Source: Saxidomus purpurata | Taxonomy: Eukaryota > Mollusca > Bivalvia > Venerida > Veneridae | NCBI GenBank assembly: GCA_022818135.1 | Contig: JAFMSR010000017.1 | Span: 7,823,086-7,887,085 of the forward strand | Length of the DNA: 64,000 nt | Reading direction: 5' to 3' | Part shown: piece by piece, positions 13,021 through 22,849 of the stretch | How positions within the stretch are numbered: position 1 is the first letter of the stretch | Layout of the letters: every line of letters starts with the position of its first letter | Made by a program: the position numbers and the translations under genes | The notes under the pieces: generated by a model | The model's input: the letters and a program-made list of their open reading frames with translations, nothing else | What the model was told of the DNA's origin: nothing | Database searches by the model: none

Positions 13021-13443
13021 ATTATACAAGAAACTATGAAAAAATAGTTGGCGCGATTTTGTGTATATGAGATAGGTAGCAGGATCTCATAGTAAAACTT
13101 TAGTTTGTATGCAGTAAGAAGGCGCCAAAAAATCACAGGATGAGAAAGAATATGCACCCTGACCGTGACCCGTGACGCGAACCCAGGACCCATTCCATAC
13201 AAGGATGTAAAAGCAAATTGTCTCCCGACTGAGCTAACCGGACGCTTACACATTTATTTTCCCTATTGCTAGTACGTTCATACCGTGACATGTGCATCAG
13301 GAAAACAAAGTTAATCCTTGTTTTTCTGATCAAATATGCTAATCGAAATATTGACCGTTATTCACGTAGTTACTCTACGCTTAATATTTACATTAGTTCG
13401 GCGGTAACAACATATTATGTTGATAGATATGAATGTTTTACAT
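13021..13443 (-). repeat. tRNA-containing dispersed repeat, first half (split by insertion)
   Basis: This is the left part of a roughly 550-600-bp repeat whose other part continues at 17,228-17,425. Uninterrupted copies lie at 31,960-32,530 and 53,235-53,750. It contains a tRNA-like segment on the minus strand (about 13,165-13,247) with GTTAGCTCAGTCGG as A-box region and GGGTTCGCGTCACGGG as B-box region. Beyond it the copies share AAACAAAGTTAATCCTTG, ATATTGACCGTTAT and TATGTTGATAGATAT. Confidence 0.7.
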
Positions 13444-13451
13444 ACTAAAAT

Positions 13452-14003
13452 ATGGCAAGCGAAATGCACATTAATCCTTTAAACTATAGGTTTAACTGTT
13501 TAACCCATAGTTTAACACCTCTTAAACCCATAGTTTCAGGTGCAGTTTGCACATTTATTCTTAAACCGTAGTTTAAAGTCTTAAACCGTAGTTTAAAGTC
13601 TGTTAAACCCATAGTTTAAGAGACGACCAATCAAATGAGCTGAAACCCCGGTTTAAAGTGTCACGTGACCCGTTAAAACGACAATTACATACATATTTAC
13701 TTTAAACTGTGGTTTAAGACATTAATCTAGGGTTTTACGCGCCGAATGCACATTTAATCTGTTAAACCCTGGGTTTAACTCTTAAACCCATAGTTTCAGG
13801 TGCCGTTTGCACATTAATTTTTTAAACCGTGGTTTAAAGTCTTAAACCGTAGTTTGAAGTCTGTTAAACCCATAGTTTAAGAGGCAACCAATGAAATGAG
13901 CTGAAACCACGATTTAAAGTATCACGTGTCCTGTTAAACCCCTAGTTTAAGAGACAACCAACCAAATTAGCTGAAACCACAGTTTAAAGTATCACGTGAC
14001 CTT
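13452..14003. repeat. Left inverted arm, modular TTTAAAC repeats
   Basis: The arm is built from a recurring module: CCCATAGTTTAA, then a CCAAT-containing stretch (ACCAATCAAATGAGCTGAAAC at 13,627; variants at 13,887 and 13,958), then GGTTTAAAGT and TCACGTG. The palindromic CACGTG core occurs at 13,662, 13,923 and 13,993. Words TTTAAACC and GGTTTAAA alternate and could form many local hairpins. It is slightly longer than the right arm because it has one more module. Confidence 0.8.
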
Positions 14004-15454
14004 TCACTGTGACGCGTGGAATTTGTGTGTAAACATTCACAACATGACATAGGCTGTCAAAAAAAACAACTCAGTCTTTGGTTATTATCTATATGTTATC
14101 TTCGGATGTAATTTAAGGGATTTTTGTAACATAACAAGTAACTGTTCATTAAACATTTTAGCGCATGGCGTAAACATGTAATTTTATTCATTTATTTGTT
14201 TATTTAGTTATCACAATATCATATTTTTTATATTTGCGCTTTAAACCACTATATCAAAGAAACACTGATCTAACATCCTCGTTAAAAATTGACTGTGACA
14301 AAGACTTGGAATTGCCTGTATAATTCATTATAACTTTTACAGAATGAAAAATACACTTTTTACAGCATTAATGCGAGAACTGCTGGGGTCGGTAAAATAT
14401 GACGGTCTAGATCCGACTTGTATTACATATAATGAAAAAATATCTATGTGTATAGTTTAGCTAAAACATTCATTTAGGGCATAAACATATATCCGTTTCA
14501 TTGGCAGATTTTTTTTAATAGAATGCACAAATCAAAACCCAGTATACAGCTTAAGTATTTTATTACAGGTCATTATAAATGTTACGTAATGTCCGGCCAT
14601 AAAGCATCAATAACCGAGCAGACGAACCGATCATTCGGAAGTGTTAGAGCAGCATTATGGGACATCCGTGCGACAATACCTTTTTAAACAAAACTTAAAA
14701 ACAGTCCCTTTCCTTTCTTTATATATATTTTATAACACCATAATCTAGAATGATTGTTTTATTCTTACCCGTTTGTGATTCTTAAATAATTTCATAGTTG
14801 TTATAGCTTATGCCAGGATTTATTATATTAACGGCCCTGTATATACGATCCCCTGCTTATGCGCAAGTTAAAAGATTAACTGGTTTTTTAGTAAACATGG
14901 TCACATTTTGCGCGTTTTAATGTAACTGATCATACAAAGTATAGTAATATGACAATTACGAATTTAAACTTAAAACAGATCAAATTAGTCAAGTCTCAGA
15001 GAAATGAAAAAATATCATTAAAAATAGGAAATGTTACATTTATCATGCCGTTTATGATTATAAAATAACTTAAATTTTATCGGGAGTTGATTACGTCAGT
15101 GGCGTGTATTAGCCTTGACTTTGACATTTTTTCTGACACATGTTAGAAACTTATAAAAAAAATTACATTATACTGGAAACATGAAAACACTTAACTAACA
15201 TGGTTTTAACAGCTTCTTATAAAAAATTACATGTACGGTAAAATGGTGGCAAGGCACGACTTTAGCCGTAGGCAATATCCCGATAAGAGACAGGTTATAA
15301 AACAATGAAGGGTCATAAACCTGATCCACTTTACCCCCATTTCAGTTTAAGCGGGGTCCTAATATTACGTTTATAGGACGGAGGTTTAAATATAATTCAA
15401 TTTGTCATAAAAAAAATAATTATTATATCTAGTTATCCTATATTATGAATATGA

Positions 15455-15545
15455 GAGGGTGGTGATGAAGAGGTTAAGGTGTCTGCCGCTCATTCCGGAG
15501 GTTGCGAGGTTGTGTTCGAGTCCCGCGGCGCCGTGATCCTGAAAA
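15455..15545 (+). repeat. tRNA-like SINE head
   Basis: The segment contains TGATGAAGAGGTTAAGGTGT (A-box-like) and GGTTGTGTTCGAGTCCC (B-box-like) at tRNA spacing. It lacks a pairing acceptor stem, so it is not an intact tRNA. It sits inside the centre of the long-armed element and is followed by unrelated sequence. Confidence 0.5.
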
Positions 15546-15615
15546 CTTAACTTAAGGGGTTAAATAGTATAGGACTCTTAGACTGATACTTACCAGGAAC
15601 AATGGTTAGGCAAGG

Positions 15616-15700
15616 ACATGACTGTATATACAGTCAAACCGTGATAAAGACCACCTCCAAATAGAGACCACCCTATAAATAAAGACCAACAGGGAGATCG
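15616..15700. repeat. Second copy of the 'ATAAAGACCACC' repeat
   Basis: ACAGTCAAACCGTGATAAAGACCACC-type words lead into CAACAGGGAGATCGCC, matching 196-300 in reversed order of its outer words. It is a short non-coding insertion in the centre of the long-armed element. Confidence 0.5.
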
Positions 15701-15799
15701 CCGTGCACTATTGATATATTATACTCTTGTATCAATTTTTTTGTGCACAACGTAAGCTTTAAGAATATAAGTCAATAACAAAGGGATTATTTGCAATTT

Positions 15800-15955
15800 G
15801 ACAGTTTTCGACCAAATGCTGTAGTGTTAAAACTATTTTTCGACCACATGTCGTAGTCTTGTCTTTGACAAACTGTCGTATTAGACCAACTATCTTATTC
15901 GGCGAAGTGTCGTAGTCGACGAAATGTCTTTCGGCGAAATGTCGTGTTCCGCATA
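15800..15955. repeat. Degenerate array of GAC...GTC palindromic words
   Basis: Five or six imperfect units of the form CGACCACATGTCGTAGT or GGCGAAATGTCGTGTT recur at irregular spacing (near 15,808, 15,840, 15,869, 15,900, 15,918 and 15,932). Each holds the near-palindrome GAC-NNN-TGTC. No function is evident. Confidence 0.5.
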
Positions 15956-16730
15956 GAATCGAGTATTCCTACCATGTCTCTTTATGTGGGGAAATTGTTA
16001 GTTTCAAAACAATGTTTAGGTAAACTGCCCGCCTGTTAAAATGACTAGCAGCCCCCATAGTAACATGATGTCATGCCGTTACATAGTGGCGCTGTGACCA
16101 AATTTATTAATTCAGTTGCCTGTATGTATATAAAGTGAAGTTCAATTTCGGATTGGCTCTATCATTTCCGGTTTCGTATGAGAAATTAAAGTCTATGATA
16201 TATGTTTTTTTGTACAAAACTTGTTACAAGTACATTGTTTTCGGAAATGCAGTTTTTTCATATACTGTAACCTGTCATACTAGGACCGTGTAGCCAAATA
16301 TTCTTATTTAACATCCGAAATATTGCAAATTATCAAACAGGTAAGACAACATACTTCTAATGTTTTTACAACAGCCTGCTAATGGCAGGCCTAAATGAAC
16401 GATTGTCAAAGTGATATGCAATTTATTATAACAAATATACAAGCAATTTCAAGTCTTTGTGACCGTTGATTTTTCACGAGGGTGTCAGATCAATGTTTCT
16501 TTGGAAAAATGGGTTAAAAGAAATATTGTATTGAATGAATGAATGGATAAAAAACAAGTTTACGCTTTGCGCTAATCTTTTTTCATATCCAAAATTACTT
16601 TTAGATATTGTCCAAATAATTGTTTATAATGTAAAAACTAAATCAAATTTAAAATGCGAAATTAAAAATTTATCAAATACAGATTTTCTACACGTATATC
16701 ATTCGTTATTATATTAGTGCGTCAAGTAGT

Positions 16731-17219
16731 GTGTCACGTGACACTTTAAACCGGGGTTTCAGCTAATTTCATTGGTTGCCTCTTAAACTATGGGTTTAAC
16801 AGACTTTAAACTACGGTTTAAGACTTTAAACCACGGTTTAAGAAATTAAGGTGCAAACGGCACCTGAAACTATGGGTTTAAGAGTTGTTAAACTATACGT
16901 TTAAGAGTTAACTGAATTAATGTGCATTTGGCGCGTAAAACCCTAGATTAATGTCTTAAACCACAGTTTAAAGTATTATATGTAAAACATCGTTTTAACG
17001 AGTCACGTGACACTTTAAACTGGGGTTTCAGCTCATTTGATTGGTCGTCTCTTAAACTATGGGTTTAACAGACTTTAAACTACGGTTTAAGACTTTAAAC
17101 CACGGTTTAAGAATTAATGTGCAAACTGCACCTGAAACTATGGGTTTAAGAGGTGTTAAACTATGGGTTTAACAGTTAAACCTATAGTTTAAAGGATTAA
17201 TGTGCATTTCGCTTGCCAT
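16731..17219. repeat. Right inverted arm of the long-armed element
   Basis: Complementary to 13,452-14,003 with one module fewer. CACGTG cores lie at 16,735 and 17,004. CCAAT-type words are present in reverse (CATTGGTTGCC, GATTGGTCGTC). The arm ends GGATTAATGTGCATTTCGC and then TTGCCAT at the target duplication. Confidence 0.8.
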
Positions 17220-17227
17220 ACTAAAAT

Positions 17228-17425
17228 GATAAAACCCTTCAAGAAAGACTTAAACGCAAAAGTATTTTAATGACCTTTTTCATTCGGTATTATCCGATTA
17301 AATGTCGCCTTACAGAGTAAAGTTATCAGTTCAAAAAATGTTATACATTCTTCATTTCTTCATTTCATTGGCGGTTGAAAGGTTACCATCTTCCGGTCAA
17401 AAGCGAGCTTAATACGGCTGCGCTG
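17228..17425 (-). repeat. tRNA-containing dispersed repeat, second half
   Basis: Continuation of 13,021-13,443 after the insertion. Shared words with the 53-kb copy include CGCAA.AGTATTTTA.TGACC, ATTCGG.ATTA, ATGTTATACATTCT-like and CTTCCGGTCAAAAGCGAGCT. The end reads AATACGGCTGCG, matching (reversed) CGCAGGCGTATTAAG at 31,961. Confidence 0.7.
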
Positions 17426-17439
17426 AAAAACATTCGAAT

Positions 17440-18070
17440 ATACTGAATAATGTAAGGATTCACTATTTAAAGGAAATAAATCTGTAAACATTGAAAATCA
17501 ATGAGACACTATAAGACTATCCATATAATGCTCTTATATAGAAGTTCAAACGTTTAAAAGCAATACATTTATTTACAAGTGCAAAACAAAGGCAATGCAG
17601 AAAATGATAATCATATCGCATTGCATATAATAACTTTAATCAAAATATGACGTGTAAAAAAAGCGTTGACATTTATTTGCACTCACAGTCAATATCATTT
17701 AGATATTTCCGAAAGTCTTCACAAAGTTAACAAAGTTTTTTAATGACAATGATATTGGTAAGATAAATACATTGAAAGTAAAAACGTATGATATGCGATT
17801 TCATTAAAGCCTGCATAAACTTGTTTCATCAGATCAGTCTGTTGAACAATGCAAAAAACACTCATGACGCTATCAAGTAACTTGAAAAAAAATCGTAATT
17901 TAAATATTCACATGATCATACTCCTTTGACTCAATTTACAAAAAGCATGTTCTACATATGCACCAATATGCTTTGTATCTGTTCAATAAGGCTATAAAAC
18001 TCAACAAAGTATAAGTAATGATTTAATAAGATAACCAGAATAAAAGAGAGAAAGCTTCGTTCAGATTATA
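17440..18070. repeat. Segmental duplication block 2, copy 1 (last part)
   Basis: Homologous to about 22,850-24,190. The shared stretches are AAAGCGTTGACATTTATTTGC against ACATACGTTGATTTTTATTAGC, and a region from CATATGCACCAATATGCTTTG to ATTATATCGACCC against the one ending GGATATATCGACCCC. Together with 11,480-12,880 this shows one duplication interrupted by the element cluster at 13.0-17.4 kb. Confidence 0.5.
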
Positions 18071-18104
18071 TCGACCCTATAGGAAAAGAAAGATGAGGTT
18101 GTCC

Positions 18105-18150
18105 TCAAAAAAAACAAAAATAATATCAAACTGGGAATGCCACGTACCAA
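18105..18150. repeat. Short copy of the GGGAATGCCACGTACCAA repeat
   Basis: An A-rich lead followed by AATATCAAACTGGGAATGCC and ACGTACCAA matches the opening of the inserted repeat at 336-380. Only this opening part is present, without the AC microsatellite. Confidence 0.55.
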
Positions 18151-19103
18151 GGTTTTTTTGATGTATTACAAAGGGACATACCATTGCTTTTGCATTTTAA
18201 ATGCTTCAGCTCAAATAATAAAATTATCAGGCTATCGTTAACATGAACGAATACATTGCCACAACCAAGTTGCAGGTCAGTTAGCTAAAGTTACAAGATA
18301 ACATGCAAATGTTATAATGTTATTACTATTTTTAATCCCTGTCTGACCGTTTCTGAAATCGGCAAGTCCTTTACAATAATCAAACGTGTGTTGTATTACT
18401 TTTATTCGAATTGATATTTAAGAATGGACTACTATCCTTTGCGGGAGCATCACATCAATTATTGACAATTATAATATGGTGGTAAGCAAAAACGAACATT
18501 TTCTCAAGACTTCGAGTAAAGAAAAGTCAAATGTTTGGTATGAAAAATATAGATGCATACTATTTTTACATGTATGACAGATGCTTACATTTCGGTTCTT
18601 TAATCAAGGTAACATTCTTGAAAGTGTTGACATTAGTCTTTGAACAATAGGAAAACTAATTCTTAAATCTGTCACATTTTAGAGCTCTCTTGCTTATTCA
18701 TATAATGAACATGAGTTGTTGAAAAACTTTTACAACTTTTGACAGTATCTTAATTTTATAGCACAAAATATACACCTTCAATAAATAAAACTGATGTGTT
18801 CCAATCGACCATACAAGCGTTTGAGTAGATTTTGCAAAATGATGTTAATACTTAAATGTGTCTTTCTTTTTTTTAGTGTTATAGGTTTTCAAATTTGAAA
18901 GTACAATGTAAAATGAACGTTTTTATTTCCCAAGTTTTACCATAACATTTAATACGCAATTTGCTCAGTCGTTACAATTAGTTTGGTGCTTAACCATATA
19001 ATCTCATACACAATTTTCTCAGCCGTTATTATAAGTTTGGTGCATGTGACTGTCAATGATGAGTATCAAAAATTTCAAAAGCTTCTGATAGAGATTTAAC
19101 CAT

Positions 19104-19229
19104 ATGCAAAGGATACGTTGGTCTGTATCATTCCCTAAAACAGACAGTGAGCTGAACGTTTCTTCCGTTTTATATGAGAAACATGCCTGTGAGCTCATGA
19201 GAGATGGCGTTGTTGCTCGATTTGCGCAG
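19104..19229 (+). CDS. Weak candidate exon ending at a splice donor
   Basis: An ATG opens 42 codons ending ...ARFAQ exactly at CAG|GTAATG, a fair donor consensus, and the frame stays open a little beyond it. Base composition is less AT-biased than the flanks. No homologue is recognised and no paralogous copy was seen. Just upstream, CTCAGTCGTTACAATTAG and CTCAGCCGTTATTATAAG form a short direct duplication. This could be a chance open frame. Confidence 0.15.
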
Positions 19230-20090
19230 GTAATGCCCTTGTGTGAAAGTTTTCCTTCAGTATTGTCACTATTTTAATAAGTGGTTGTAAATGTTACAAT
19301 GCATGTCATAACATTGTATGAACATTGTTTGAGTCCCATGATCACGTTGGATGTTAAGTTACTTGTAGCTCTTCTATTACGATGAAATATGTCCTACCGG
19401 CGAAAATGACCGTTAGGTTCACATCATAAATATTGCGCGGTATTATTCAATGAAACCTATAAAAACAATTGCCTTAGAATGCTTTACTGTGAAGAAGCGA
19501 CAAAAATATAAAAGAAAAATAGATTTCGCCATTGTTTAAGAGAAAATGGAACAGTTCTATAGTTATTCTATGAATAAATAAATTATTATATATAATAGTA
19601 TTTAAAGTGATAATGGGAACTTAAATACGTGGCTTTGTTAATCATGTCATGGCAGTTTGGGGTTGACTTGCAAATATGATATTACACAATATGTCTACAT
19701 TAATATGTCGATTTCCGATTTAGCTAGATTTCCTCCGTTTTAGTTCCCGGGTATAAAAAGGACTATAGCATGCTATATTTCATAGTTTTTCATGTAAATT
19801 ACCATCAATCGATCACATACTGACAATATGTTTGTTTAGATGGAAACGATACAAATATTTTTATGGAGACATATCACTCAAAGAAACCCATAGGGATGAA
19901 ATACAATTCTTTTATGTTTTCGTGATAAACCAAAGTTCAAGCTACATTGTGTGCAGTAAATTCATTAGTTGTAATTCATCTTATCAATAGTTAAATCAGT
20001 AACTGTAGTCTGACCCGATACAAGGTGATTAACTCGTTTTTATAGATCAGCTTTTCTCACCTATGAGATACATATTTTCGCGCATTTACC

Positions 20091-20127
20091 GGTGATAGAT
20101 AAGTGTTAGATAACCTTATCTATCACC
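20091..20127. other. Perfect 13-bp stem hairpin
   Basis: GGTGATAGATAAG at 20,091-20,103 is exactly complementary to CTTATCTATCACC at 20,115-20,127, with an 11-base loop. It lies in the segment present only in copy 2 of duplication block 2 and is probably part of an inserted element. Confidence 0.7.
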
Positions 20128-20411
20128 GCTTATCTCTCATCGTTGCCCGACTATTTTTACGTTAATTGTAAGCAGACATAAAAATCGAAAAAATGACTGT
20201 AAAATAGTTATTCTTGATATAAACATAAGGTTGTGGGTATTCATTTTCTTAGTAAGTTCATTTTCTATCCATCTATAGCAGTTTTGGAGTAAAATTCGAG
20301 AAAAAGTTGATTTTCAATTTTTCATCCCAATCCTGTATTTGCACTTATTTCTTCTTACTTGTGTGAAAATGCGATTAAAACGGTGAGAAAATAAATCTAC
20401 CATGTCCATTC

Positions 20412-20522
20412 AGTTGTGGATAAGGAAATCCCACCCTTGGGTTGAGATACGTCCAAAAAAACTCGGCAGAGCCTCTTTTTTGGACGTATCTCAACCATCG
20501 GGTGGGATTTCCTTATCCACAA
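20412..20522. other. Large near-perfect hairpin, about 47-bp arms
   Basis: The arm starting AGTTGTGGATAAGGAAATCC at 20,412 pairs with the arm ending GGATTTCCTTATCCACAACT at 20,522. Three clustered mismatches lie in the middle of the arm, and the loop is about 14 bases (ACTCGGCAGAGCC region). The sequence is non-coding and lies in the copy-2-only insertion. Such a structure could be a foldback element end or the source of a hairpin RNA. Transcription cannot be judged here. Confidence 0.8.
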
Positions 20523-20752
20523 CTCATTAACATGTTAGATTCACTTTTTCTTATAATTTATTCGCAAAAATCAAAATGTGGTATAGGATTTCCAAATTCC
20601 TATACCGTTGTTGCAAAGTAACTATGGCAATAGCGTGAACATTGCTTGTCTATCATGGCAATACAGTAATGGTATCGCTATATTTATTCTTTTTGAAATT
20701 AATTTGTTTTAGCCCGATTGCATATAATGAGTGTTTTCAACGTTATAATATG

Positions 20753-20960
20753 CTAAACGCTCTCCTGACACCATGCATGATGGATTCGATCGTTTGTTAG
20801 TGAGATAGATAAAGTCATTTTTATTAATGGTACCCATTTACAGGATGCTGCTGCATCTGGTTTATCGTCTAGAGACATATCTCCGATGACAATTTATGTG
20901 AGCTAACTCGGTTTCTTTTCTTTCTAAAGGAACGCATTGACCACTACAGCATTGAGGTCA
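20753..20960 (-). pseudogene. Decayed paralogue of the cysteine-rich exon
   Basis: This stretch is aligned with 12,364-12,570 in the duplicated block. Its last codons on the minus strand keep WCQES and a TAG stop at 20,753-20,755, and the opposite end keeps cysteine-containing codons (CSGQC). In between, the frame has shifted and holds stop codons. Substitutions are heavy. The pattern suggests an exon that lost coding function after duplication, although independent divergence of a non-coding repeat is also possible. Confidence 0.35.
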
Positions 20961-21235
20961 ACACCTGTTTCTGAAGGGCAAATTGGCATTTTACACAATC
21001 TAATTTCGTCCAGTTTAGCGAAGGTTGTTAAATTAAATAGTTAAAGTTGATTAAAGTATATATAACGCAAATAACATTTGTAACAGTATAGCACGTGTAA
21101 ATATACTGTGTCTTTTCAATTATGTTCTTAAGGGCGCACATTCCTTTAATCCTAAACAATTGTTATATTGAAATGTTGTTGTTGCCAAAACTTGTATATA
21201 TATTGACACACTACATATGAAGTCAGGGTTCGGTT

Positions 21236-21862
21236 TACGGAAACGTATATTGACCCCCTTTATATATTTTCTACATTTGCATAAGTTATCAAGATATGTG
21301 TGTATTATATATAAGTCATCAAATACTTCTGACTAAATAACCTGTTGAAGTATAACATAAGGGAAACTACGAGATATTTGTGCTGGTTGTTATTTTTTGT
21401 AGATGAATGTTATAAAGATCATGTATTGCGGTTGGTGATATTTTTCGTCAGCAAATCTAAATTTTGGGAATAAGTATATGACAAATATTTGACACATTGT
21501 ACTAGACTAATGAGTTGAATATTTCCTGCCAAAATAAAGGTGACAGAAAACACAAAGAAATATTTCTCCCTCACTTTTAACTTCCTCCACTTTCAAGTTT
21601 ACATACATTTCAGCATAAATGAATCATAACTTTTTACTATGTAGATCTACTACAATTAAATTGGCAAAAAGAGTATGAATGACTGATAAAAACATATTTC
21701 TTATTTTAAACACAAATTAACTACAGTAAATTAGAACTTTGTATATTCGTTCTTAGATAGAACGGTAAATAATTTGAAACTTATATATAGGCTCAAAATA
21801 GAAAAAGAATGTTTTTTACTAACTTAATTTATATATAAAGGGGGTCAATATACGTTTCCGTA
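21236..21862. mobile_element. 627-bp MITE with TACGGAAACG terminal repeats and 6-bp duplication
   Basis: TACGGAAACGTATATTGACC at the left is complementary to the right end, and the match extends for about 31 bp through CCCCTTTATATAT. Identical TCGGTT flanks occur at 21,230-21,235 and 21,863-21,868. The interior is AT-rich with no meaningful open frame. It lies in copy 2 of duplication block 2, and the corresponding part of copy 1 lacks it. Confidence 0.85.
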
Positions 21863-22849
21863 TCGGTTGGTGAATTAAAAAAATTATAAATACTTGAATG
21901 TCCATGCAAAACTCAGCCGAATCCAGAAGTAAGTTGCCCACCAACATGTTGTATAATACACCAAATTGCTTGTTCTCCTTCACTACTTAAAAATTCTGAA
22001 GTACTCTACACATCCAACATTATTTCAATGAAGTAAGAAACTTAGTGTCTTGCTCATTTGATTAAGTAAACATTTCAAAATTTAGCTTTCTCAGACTCTA
22101 AATACCAGATGACTTACTGTTATACGAACTATTACACAAATATCACTCTGTAATTAGCATATATACTGCCTAATTATATCACGTTTATCAAAAACGTTTT
22201 CCTTTAACCACTATACACTTTATATGCCTACTAAATGTCAAGTCACTATGATGACTTATTTTGTAAGTTATTGGATACGCTTCTTCTGTTATCTCTGTTC
22301 ATTTTGTCATCATTTTCAAGATTTTGCATTCAACTTATAAAATGTTTTGACATCGTTGTTTATTGCAGCCAATCAATCGAAATAATTCACTTCATAACTC
22401 AAGTACCGCGATTTCATATGTAGTGGAACGAACCTTCTAACAAGCAGTTTGCTTTCGGTTCTATCCACTCGCTATTTGTACTGCACAATGATTTGTATTT
22501 ACATGTTTTCTAATAATTGGCGAATAAATATGTTTAAACTAAATAACATTTATTTCTTAGCCTATGTTTTTCTGTTATAAAATTATATGTCAATACCTGA
22601 TATCTTGTTCTCCGGTATAATGTAAAAGCAAGACATGCTAACTAACTATATTTATACATTCATTACATATAGAACATCAGTCCGAACATCTGGTTATTAT
22701 AATTAGCAATCAAAGAGAATTAGCTCGTCAATTATCAAATAGTATACAATTATCCAGCTACGGTATATTGTTTGTCAAAAGCACGGTTTTCAGTTAATAT
22801 AATCGTATACATACATTTCACGAAACATCTAATCAAATGTATGACAAAC

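Larger units (their letters stand above)
13452..17219. mobile_element. 3.77-kb non-autonomous element with long inverted arms and 8-bp target duplication
   Basis: The ends are ATGGCAAGCGAAATGCACAT and its complement, flanked by identical ACTAAAAT at 13,444-13,451 and 17,220-17,227. The inverted arms (about 13,452-14,003 and 16,731-17,219) consist of repeated TTTAAAC-rich palindromic words. The 2.7-kb centre holds no transposase-like frame and includes a tRNA-like unit (15,455), another dispersed repeat (15,616) and a GACAAAATGTC-type array (15,800). It interrupts the tRNA-containing repeat. In uninterrupted copies at 53,555-53,575 and (reverse) near 32,145 the flanks join as ACTTAAAT followed by the same downstream sequence, confirming the boundaries. 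An 8-bp duplication fits hAT- or P-like insertion and long arms recall Mutator-like or foldback elements, but the ends match no signature I know. Confidence 0.85.
19740..22740. repeat. Segmental duplication block 2, copy 2 (first part)
   Basis: Counterpart of 11,480-12,880. It is longer because of at least two insertions absent from copy 1: about 20,040-20,560 (with the hairpins at 20,091 and 20,412) and the element at 21,236-21,862. Homology resumes in between (20,590-20,960) and after (about 22,600-22,740). Near its start GGGTATAAAAAGGAC at 19,748 resembles a TATA-type promoter, but no gene is attached. Confidence 0.7.
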
